Assembly (NCBI GenBank): GCA_002333425.1 | Contig: DDBL01000193.1 | Coordinates: 8,529 to 20,968 of the forward strand | Direction: 5' to 3' | Origin: Leptospiraceae bacterium UBA2033 | GTDB taxonomy: Bacteria > Spirochaetota > Leptospiria > Leptospirales > Leptospiraceae | Length of the DNA: 12,440 bases | Shown here: positions 7,264 through 12,440 of the stretch, one piece after another | Position numbering within the stretch: the stretch's first letter is position 1 | Layout of the letters: each line of letters opens with the position of its first letter | Made by a program: the position numbers and the translations under genes | The notes under the pieces: model-generated | The model's database searches: none | What the model was told of the DNA's origin: nothing | The model's input: only the letters and a program-made list of their open reading frames with translations

Positions 7264-8394
7264 CTAACCTATTTTTTTTATTACAATACAGACTAAGTAT
7301 TCTAATACGTTTTTAATTCCTTGTTTTTTACCATGAGCATCTAAATGTAAACTGATCTGCAAAAGTAAATCCTTTGAATTTTTAAAATTAGGTTTTGTAA
7401 ATACTTCTGATTCTAAATATTCAACCAAATTATTTGGATTTATATTTAACAATTCATGTATTCGATCTGAAAGTACAATCAAATAACTAGGTTTTACAAA
7501 TACAGCTTTTAAAAACAAAGTTTCCTTTGTCGTAAAATCATATAACATCTCCTCGCTATAATGAATACTTAAACCTTGGTCACCAAGCATCAAAAAGGGA
7601 GTTTTTTGATTATTCAAATAAGTGATGTGATCCGAATTATTAGAAATAAAGAATAAGCCTAAATTCAAGTTATCAATTTTTGACTGCTGAATTACTTTAT
7701 TCACCTGCATCAAAACATCTTCTTCTTTTGCATGATACAAAGCTCTAACAACCGCAAAAATTCCTTGGAGTTTATATTTATAAATAGATTCAAGAATTTC
7801 CAAGTTTTCAAATCCAGCGATTACACATAAGTATCCGCTTTCTAATTCTATTACATCTACGAAATCGCAACGAGGATTGTTTGTGTAATTAGGAAAAACA
7901 GATACATCTAAGTTGTTTAATCCCCCTAATTCCATCTCAGGCAAATACGGCTTTAATCTTTGAACAATATTTGTATTATTTAACTCAATAGATTTAACAA
8001 GCCTATCTTCTTCTCTTTGTTTATTTGCTATTATCCCCTTGTGAAAAAAACTTATAATCTGCGTAACCTCTGAATCCTTATAAAGAGTAATCGCATCTTC
8101 ATTAATAGGAACTAACGTTTTACTCCAATACTGAATCAAATGAGACAAATGCCTGAGAGACTCATAAAAATTATTTGAAAAAACATACGCCCCGAGTCCA
8201 GATAAAATAGAAAAGGAGATTGCTATAAAAAATCGTCCAAGAAAAAAACTATTCGCAAAAAGTTCTTCATTCTTTTCCGAAATTTTACTTAACCATAAAA
8301 AATTTTCTAAGGCAAAAAAAAGTAAGAATGCAAGAAAAACCAAACAAAAAACTAAAATAGAAATTCGAAATCGAAAATGAATACTTTGTTTCAT
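7264..8394 (-). CDS. Two-TM membrane protein with degenerate SpoIIE/PP2C-like phosphatase domain
   Basis: 376 residues. Two membrane helices (about 10-33 and 50-73) frame a short extracytoplasmic loop. A HAMP-like/coiled connector follows (about 74-135), then a domain whose order of segments resembles SpoIIE-type Ser/Thr phosphatases: 'LKPYLPEMELGGL' (147-159), 'CDFVDVIELESGYLCVIAG' (176-194), a helix around 200-240, 'GLFFISNNSDHITYLNNQK' (246-264) and 'YLIVLSDRIHEL' (304-315). In active enzymes the second segment has a GGDxxD core and is followed by a GDVxGHG-like metal loop. Here the Gly-Gly is replaced by Arg-Cys, though both Asp are present (177, 180), and the second loop reads 'AGFENLE' with no Asp or His. 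The domain is therefore probably inactive or a sensor/partner-binding version. The start overlaps the methyltransferase stop by 4 bp (ATGA at 8394-8391), implying translational coupling. Confidence 0.65.
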   Translation of the reverse strand: MKQSIHFRFRISILVFCLVFLAFLLFFALENFLWLSKISEKNEELFANSFFLGRFFIAISFSILSGLGAYVFSNNFYESLRHLSHLIQYWSKTLVPINEDAITLYKDSEVTQIISFFHKGIIANKQREEDRLVKSIELNNTNIVQRLKPYLPEMELGGLNNLDVSVFPNYTNNPRCDFVDVIELESGYLCVIAGFENLEILESIYKYKLQGIFAVVRALYHAKEEDVLMQVNKVIQQSKIDNLNLGLFFISNNSDHITYLNNQKTPFLMLGDQGLSIHYSEEMLYDFTTKETLFLKAVFVKPSYLIVLSDRIHELLNINPNNLVEYLESEVFTKPNFKNSKDLLLQISLHLDAHGKKQGIKNVLEYLVCIVIKKIG

Positions 8395-9143
8395 CTTTTT
8401 TTCGCAACGATAATCATTCGTGCTCCATGATTTTTGTATTTTTCCATTCTATAATTTCCGTAAGTTTGTAAAATATCAAATTTTTGATTCTCTAAAAGAT
8501 TTGCTATTTCTTCCAAAGTAAAAACACGCATAATATGTTTATCCTTAATTTCTTTTTGGTCTAGGTTGTACACAAAATTAACTTCCACCAATGTTTCCTC
8601 AGACTGAGCTGCCCCATCGGGACGTTTAATTTTGAATCCACGGTTTCGTTTGATCACTAGATTTCCAATTTTAGCATGACCAACGGTGGTGAGAGGTTTA
8701 CGTTGAATGAGTTGAATTGGAATTGCATTCCAGATTTCCATGATTACAATTCCAGAAGGTTTCAAATTCTTTCGGATATTTCCTAGACTAACTTCCAGAT
8801 CAGAATTTGTGATTAAATAATTCATGGTTCCGAAAATAGAATAAATTCCATCAAACGACTTTTCTTTTTTGTAAGTCTGTAAATCCCCAATAGCAAAATT
8901 GCAATTCGGAAATCTTTTCTGGGCGTGGGTTATCATTTCCCGAGAAGAGTCGATACCCAAGATCTTATAACCAAGCTCTTGCATAGCCAAAACATGCTCC
9001 CCTGTCCCACAACCAATGTCTAACACAGATTGAACTTTGTGTTTTTTGTAAATTTCATCTAAAAATAAAACTTCTTCTTGGAATTTTCTTCCAGATTTTT
9101 CTATTTCGTAGTAATATTCTGCTAATTCTGTATAAAGTTTCAT
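8391..9143 (-). CDS. Class I SAM-dependent methyltransferase
   Basis: 250 residues, the usual length for this family. The SAM-binding Rossmann core is clear: motif I 'VLDIGCGTGEH' (about 40-50), an acidic residue at the end of strand 2 in 'GIDSSREM' (63-70), 'GDLQTY' (86-91) and motif IV 'FDGIYSIFGTMNYL' (97-110). Closest in style are small-molecule or unknown-substrate methyltransferases of the Methyltransf_25/11 type; the C-terminal part (about 150-250) would set the substrate and is not diagnostic. ATG at 9143-9141 is preceded on the minus strand by CAGGAAAA, a good ribosome binding site. It is first in a two-gene unit whose second gene is the SpoIIE-like membrane protein. A shared process is suggested by the overlap but the substrate is unknown. 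Confidence 0.85.
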   Translation of the reverse strand: MKLYTELAEYYYEIEKSGRKFQEEVLFLDEIYKKHKVQSVLDIGCGTGEHVLAMQELGYKILGIDSSREMITHAQKRFPNCNFAIGDLQTYKKEKSFDGIYSIFGTMNYLITNSDLEVSLGNIRKNLKPSGIVIMEIWNAIPIQLIQRKPLTTVGHAKIGNLVIKRNRGFKIKRPDGAAQSEETLVEVNFVYNLDQKEIKDKHIMRVFTLEEIANLLENQKFDILQTYGNYRMEKYKNHGARMIIVAKKR

Positions 9144-9208
9144 TTTTCCTGTTTATTATTCTTTTCCTTCATGAAAATCTATTGAATTAGAGTCTTACTT
9201 GCCGTTAT

Positions 9209-9222
9209 TAAGTATATACTTA
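9209..9222. promoter_or_regulatory. 14-bp perfect palindrome, candidate operator
   Basis: TAAGTATATACTTA is fully self-complementary and lies in the 199-bp region between the divergent methyltransferase and GAF/GGDEF-like genes. It overlaps a possible minus-strand -10 region (TATATA), with TTGTAA 18 bases upstream on that strand. A dimeric regulator could bind here. In AT-rich DNA, palindromes of this size also arise by chance, so the operator role is inference. Confidence 0.35.
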
Positions 9223-9246
9223 TTGCTAAAAGTAATTTACAATAAA

Positions 9247-9271
9247 CTTCTATCCGAGTAATCGGTAGAAG
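9247..9271. other. Stem-loop with GTAA loop in the divergent intergenic region
   Basis: CTTCTA (9247-9252), a bulged T (9253) and CCGA (9254-9257) pair with TCGG (9262-9265) and TAGAAG (9266-9271) around the four-base loop GTAA, a GNRA-type loop in RNA. Ten base pairs with one bulge. On the minus strand it is followed by TTTATTG, too broken for a convincing terminator. It may be a leader RNA structure or protein site. Confidence 0.4.
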
Positions 9272-9311
9272 GTATTCGCTTACTTTCTAAATTATTCAAA
9301 GCAAAGTTTTT

Positions 9312-9338
9312 TTGGCAAATACTTTAAACGGCTATAAA
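9312..9338 (+). promoter_or_regulatory. Possible sigma-70-type promoter just before the GAF/GGDEF-like gene
   Basis: TTGGCA (9312-9317) and TATAAA (9333-9338) resemble -35 and -10 boxes, but the 15-bp spacer is short. The -10 is so close to the start codons (9343, 9346) that a transcript from it would have almost no leader, consistent with the lack of a Shine-Dalgarno there. Confidence 0.25.
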
Positions 9339-9342
9339 TTTT

Positions 9343-10644
9343 ATGATGAAATACTTAATCTCTTTTTGTTTTTTCCTAATCCTTACTACACTTGATGCTG
9401 AGACTGCCAAAAGAGCTAGCTCGCAAACAGATGTATATATCTGGGGAACCATTTTTTTAGCATTATCAATGGGTAGCCTATTGCTAATTGTAAACCTTTT
9501 TCCGAAAGGAGAAGCCTACAAAGCACAAGAACAACGCCTGAAAAATCTACGCAAAAATATGGCAAACACCAAACCCTCAGAGAATCAGAATGTTTTAAAA
9601 ACCAATGCAGATGCAAGTAGTAATTTACAAACCGAGCTTGAAAAAACAGGTATTCAAACAAAACCGGCTACAGTCGCCGCCCCCGTTTTACAATCTACCC
9701 ATACTAGTGTAAGTGTACCTGAAACCAAACCAAGTATTCCTGCAATCAATCCAGTTCCACAGCAAGAATGTGTGATCATAAACTACAACAAAGTTTTTGA
9801 GTCAGGGACTTTGACCGTTGAAACATCGTGCAAAGATTTTATAAATAAACTTTCCAATGTAGTTAAATGCAAGTCGATGTCTTTGTATTTTGTGCACAAT
9901 CAAACTTTTAGTTGTCTTATAGAAAAAAAATTAGAACTATTTACCAAATACGAAGCAGGCAAAAAATCAGACTTATCTGAAGAAATTCTGAAGTTCTTAA
10001 AAAATAAACTCGGAGCATTTTCCTCTAATCATGCTGATGCAGTGTTGCCTCTTGTGAATAACAACCAACTATTCGGTGCAGTTAAAATAGAATTTGCCGA
10101 TCCATTAGCAAGTTTAGACATAAATCCAATTTGGTCGGAAGTAAAATCATTTGCAAAATATTTCGATCAAACCATTCACTACAATCTATCAGTTCAAGAT
10201 AACGAAACCTCTTTATTCACATTAGAACATTTTAATAATATTTTAAATTATAGAGTCTCTTTAGATATTCCACAAAATCTTTCACTCCTAAAAATTTTAA
10301 ATACAACAGACAAAGCAAAAACTCTAAAAGATATTTCTAGTTGTATCAAAGAAGTAATTGGAAAAAAACCTGAAATTTACAAACTTTCAGATGATTTGCT
10401 TGGAATGTTCTTAACGTTAGAAGATAGAGAAAAAATAAGTAAATCAATGGGCATTCTAGTTAACTTACTCAAAAAGAATATTGTAAATATAGAAATTGCA
10501 TTCGGATCTGCTGACTATAACTCCAATATCAAATTTGCAAATAAATGGTATGAACGTGCGACTAGTGCACTGAATACATCTGTCCAGGAAGGGAAAAATA
10601 ATTTTAAACTATTTACAGAAACTCCTCCAGCGACTAAAACCTAA
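9343..10644 (+). CDS. Membrane protein with GAF-like domain and degenerate GGDEF-like domain
   Basis: 433 residues. A signal-like hydrophobic start (about 4-19, possible cleavage near Ala19) is followed by a membrane helix (32-53), a charged helical stretch, and a Pro/Thr/Ser-rich linker (about 75-140). A GAF-like sensor domain follows (about 155-285; 'SMSLYFVHNQTFSCLI' and 'VLPLVNNNQLFGAVKIEF' are typical strands). The last part (about 288-425) follows the GGDEF fold: 'SLFTLEHFNNIL' in place of the usual T-x-L-x-N-R-x-F-x-x-x-L start, 'EIYKLSDDLLGMFL' at the catalytic hairpin, 'IEIAFGSADYN' as the 'iSiGia' strand and 'ATSALNTSVQEGKNNFKLF' as the closing helix. The catalytic GGDEF is SDDLL (349-353), so c-di-GMP synthesis is unlikely; it may bind a nucleotide or a partner. 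ATG codons at 9343 and 9346 lack a Shine-Dalgarno. It is divergent from the methyltransferase unit and 12 bp ahead of the hydrolase gene, probably one operon. Confidence 0.65.
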   Translation: MMKYLISFCFFLILTTLDAETAKRASSQTDVYIWGTIFLALSMGSLLLIVNLFPKGEAYKAQEQRLKNLRKNMANTKPSENQNVLKTNADASSNLQTELEKTGIQTKPATVAAPVLQSTHTSVSVPETKPSIPAINPVPQQECVIINYNKVFESGTLTVETSCKDFINKLSNVVKCKSMSLYFVHNQTFSCLIEKKLELFTKYEAGKKSDLSEEILKFLKNKLGAFSSNHADAVLPLVNNNQLFGAVKIEFADPLASLDINPIWSEVKSFAKYFDQTIHYNLSVQDNETSLFTLEHFNNILNYRVSLDIPQNLSLLKILNTTDKAKTLKDISSCIKEVIGKKPEIYKLSDDLLGMFLTLEDREKISKSMGILVNLLKKNIVNIEIAFGSADYNSNIKFANKWYERATSALNTSVQEGKNNFKLFTETPPATKT

Positions 10645-10656
10645 CTTTTAAATTTT

Positions 10657-11709
10657 ATGTCTAATTTTTTTTGGGGAATATCATTTCTATTAAAATCAAG
10701 CGGTTTATTTCGTTTTTCTTCTTCCGTCCGAATCGAAGAAGGTTTTCTACCAAGCAAACGTGACCCAAAAAAGAAATACAGAGTAAAGTATTTCTTCACC
10801 AAAAAACATTACGAAAATAAACCGCCCACTATTTTACTAACACACGGAATGAGTGGTTATGGAATTGATGATATACGAATGACCGATGTAGCCATTAGCC
10901 TCTCTTCTTGCGGTTACAATGTAGTAGTCCCTGAGTTTGAAGAAATTAAAGCTTTGAAAATTACTCCAGAGAGTGCACAAAATATCAAAGATGTTTTTTT
11001 AGTAATTTTAGAACAAGAAAAATTAAACACAAAAAATATTGGTTTTTTTTCCATTAGCTTCTCTGCTGGTTATGGACTTGTAGCTTTTGCAGATCCCGAA
11101 ATTGCGTCTAAAGTCAAATCCATTATTGCAATAGGTGGATTTTCTGAACTTTTGGATACTTGTAGATTTGCACTTGGAAATTATCTAAAAGATGATTATC
11201 CTGGTAATATTCTTTTTTATAATTACTTACATCTATTGTATGATGATTCTGATGCGTTAGCCGAAACATTCTACCAAGCAGCTTTAGACAATGGATTTTC
11301 TAGATCGGATAAAGATAAAATAGCTCCTAAACTCTATGAAAAATTAAGTAAGAGACATAAAGAAATATTTGATCGAGTAAAAGTAGACACTGATTTTAGA
11401 AAAGACTTAGTTCAAAAAATTAGCGCAGCCTATGAAACACCTGCCAAATCAATTTCCCCGATTTATTATGTTGATAAAATAAAATCACCGGTTTGTTTAA
11501 TTCACGGAAAAAACGATGACGTAATTTCTGAAACTGAGTCTATTAAATTAGCGGCTAAGATGAAACAGTTTAATTTAGAATTTACATTGGAACTTACGGG
11601 ACTACTCTCACACGGAGATAAAATTCCTGTGTGGAAGCAAATAGGTAGTTTACCCGGGTTAGCATCTGCCTTTGGATATTTTTTTAAAAATTTAAACGAA
11701 AAAGAATAA
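10657..11709 (+). CDS. Alpha/beta hydrolase fold protein
   Basis: 350 residues. The fold is read from 'PTILLTHGMSGYG' (57-69, oxyanion-hole strand and His-Gly), a nucleophile elbow 'GFFSISFSAGYG' (129-140, proposed Ser136), a mainly helical lid insert (about 165-265), 'PVCLIHGKNDDVI' (278-290, acid Asp287 or Asp288) and a late histidine in 'LLSHGD' (316-321, His319). The elbow is Ser-Phe-Ser-Ala-Gly rather than Gly-x-Ser-x-Gly, a small substitution that still allows a nucleophile turn. Segment 2-20 is hydrophobic and may associate with the membrane, but is not a standard signal peptide. Likely an esterase, lipase or peptidase on an unknown substrate. The start ATG at 10657 is 12 bp after the preceding stop and has no evident Shine-Dalgarno, so it may depend on coupling with the upstream gene. 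Confidence 0.75.
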   Translation: MSNFFWGISFLLKSSGLFRFSSSVRIEEGFLPSKRDPKKKYRVKYFFTKKHYENKPPTILLTHGMSGYGIDDIRMTDVAISLSSCGYNVVVPEFEEIKALKITPESAQNIKDVFLVILEQEKLNTKNIGFFSISFSAGYGLVAFADPEIASKVKSIIAIGGFSELLDTCRFALGNYLKDDYPGNILFYNYLHLLYDDSDALAETFYQAALDNGFSRSDKDKIAPKLYEKLSKRHKEIFDRVKVDTDFRKDLVQKISAAYETPAKSISPIYYVDKIKSPVCLIHGKNDDVISETESIKLAAKMKQFNLEFTLELTGLLSHGDKIPVWKQIGSLPGLASAFGYFFKNLNEKE

Positions 11710-11769
11710 ATTTCTTTTAAAATCCGATAATTATAATAAGATTTGTAATAAATTGAATGACAAAAAAAA

Positions 11770-11799
11770 TTACTTCGCATAATTAAAGTAGAGTATTAT
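11770..11799 (+). promoter_or_regulatory. Possible promoter before the FapA-like gene
   Basis: TTACTT (11770-11775), an 18-bp spacer and TATTAT (11794-11799) make a plausible housekeeping promoter in the 108-bp gap, placing the transcript start about 10 bases before ATG 11818. The only Shine-Dalgarno-like sequence is TTAGG at 11807-11810. No flagellar-type promoter motif was seen. Confidence 0.3.
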
Positions 11800-11817
11800 T
11801 TTGTCTTAGGCAACAGA

Positions 11818-12440
11818 ATGGAAGAAATAAAAAATCAACAAAATATGGCAGATTTGGTGCAGTTAAGCGAGACTAGACTTGAGTGTATTAATCTCGAAAT
11901 TGCAAAGGATGCAATGGCAGCATTCATAATTGTTGACATAAACGGTGTTAGCCTACGCGATTTTTCTCCTACCATGATCTACAATGTGATCACAAATTCT
12001 AAACTAAGCGAAGATTTAGTAAACTTCAGCCTAATCAAAGATATTGTAGACGAAGTATCCAAAAAGAAAAAAGAAGTTGTACCAATTAACCAAATTCAAA
12101 ATCCAGATGACAATCTTGTTAAAAGACAAGTGGCAACCGGTATTCCAATTGTTCATGGTTTAGATGGTTGGGTAAAGTTTTATCATCCACACAACCAAAG
12201 AGTTGTTATCAAAGACGATGGCTCAGCAGATTTTCGAAATCTAGAAAAATTTATTTCCATCAAAAAAGATGAAAAGATTGCGACTCTTTTTGCAGGAGTC
12301 CCAGGAACACCAGGCAAAGATGTATATGGTGCAGTATTAAATCCACCTGCGATTAAACGTCCCAAAATTACAATTGGGGCTAATATCATTACTACCAATG
12401 TTTCATCGCCAGAAGAGCCAGAGAAAATTTACATTGAATA
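11818..12440 (+). CDS. fapA: FapA (DUF342) family protein, N-terminal part (3' partial)
   Basis: The frame is open from ATG 11818 to the window's right edge (207 complete codons), so the C-terminus is missing. Residues 1-100 are a weakly conserved lead. From about 105 the family signature is clear: 'VATGIPIVHGLDGWVKFYH' (105-123), 'DDGSADFRNLEKFISIKK' (133-150, the usual D-G-x-x-D-F segment), and 'ATLFAGVPGTPGKDVYGAV' (155-173, the G-T-P-G-x-D-V-x-G core). FapA/DUF342 proteins are several-hundred-residue polypeptides with a repetitive beta-helix-like C-terminal region, named flagellar assembly protein A from links to polar flagella in other bacteria. Whether the leptospiral version serves the endoflagella or general cell-shape/signalling is not shown by this sequence. 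Start choice is supported by position rather than by a strong ribosome binding site; the next in-frame ATG is codon 10. Confidence 0.8.
   Translation, partial: MEEIKNQQNMADLVQLSETRLECINLEIAKDAMAAFIIVDINGVSLRDFSPTMIYNVITNSKLSEDLVNFSLIKDIVDEVSKKKKEVVPINQIQNPDDNLVKRQVATGIPIVHGLDGWVKFYHPHNQRVVIKDDGSADFRNLEKFISIKKDEKIATLFAGVPGTPGKDVYGAVLNPPAIKRPKITIGANIITTNVSSPEEPEKIYIE

Noticed and set aside
12183..12398. Minus-strand 71-residue frame at the right end
   Set aside because: It lies opposite the clear FapA core motifs.

Overview
The window is AT-rich DNA that most likely comes from a leptospire (family Leptospiraceae) or a close spirochaete relative. The strongest pointer is the first gene, which carries two copies of the cysteine-containing DUF1554 domain, a family found mainly in Leptospira surface proteins. 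Relaxed spirochaete-type lipoprotein signals, Thr-Gly/Ser-Gly linkers and a FapA/DUF342 gene fit the same picture. No tRNA, rRNA, CRISPR array or transposase gene is visible.

Layout. (1) 1-3707: two consecutive + strand genes for secreted, surface-type proteins. The first is cut by the left edge and has PPC-like, DUF1554, IPT/TIG, DUF1554 and MAM-like domains. The second is a lipoprotein with hexanucleotide and 30-bp tandem repeats and a very cysteine-rich C-terminal region. (2) 3766-6060: two + strand membrane protein genes, an isoprenylcysteine-methyltransferase (ICMT)-like protein and a TMEM43-family protein. (3) 6061-6169: a 109-bp inverted-repeat element built from CACAGAG/CTCTGTG blocks. 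(4) 6210-7260: a small unknown protein, then a membrane-anchored unknown protein whose well-placed start codon is out of frame with the rest of the gene. (5) 7264-9143, minus strand: a two-gene unit with a 4-bp overlap, a SAM-dependent methyltransferase followed by a two-TM protein with a degenerate SpoIIE/PP2C-like domain. (6) 9144-9342: a divergent intergenic region with a 14-bp palindrome and a stem-loop. (7) 9343-12440, plus strand: a membrane protein with a GAF-like and a degenerate GGDEF-like domain, an alpha/beta hydrolase, and the N-terminal part of a FapA (DUF342) protein cut by the right edge.

How the parts may fit together. The left third is cell-surface biology: exported adhesin-like or sugar-binding-like proteins with repeat-rich linkers whose length can change. 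The right third looks like signalling or regulation. A pseudo-phosphatase and a pseudo-diguanylate-cyclase, both membrane-anchored and both apparently missing catalytic residues, are encoded on either side of one divergent control region. All functional statements rest on reading motifs by eye; no database search was run.
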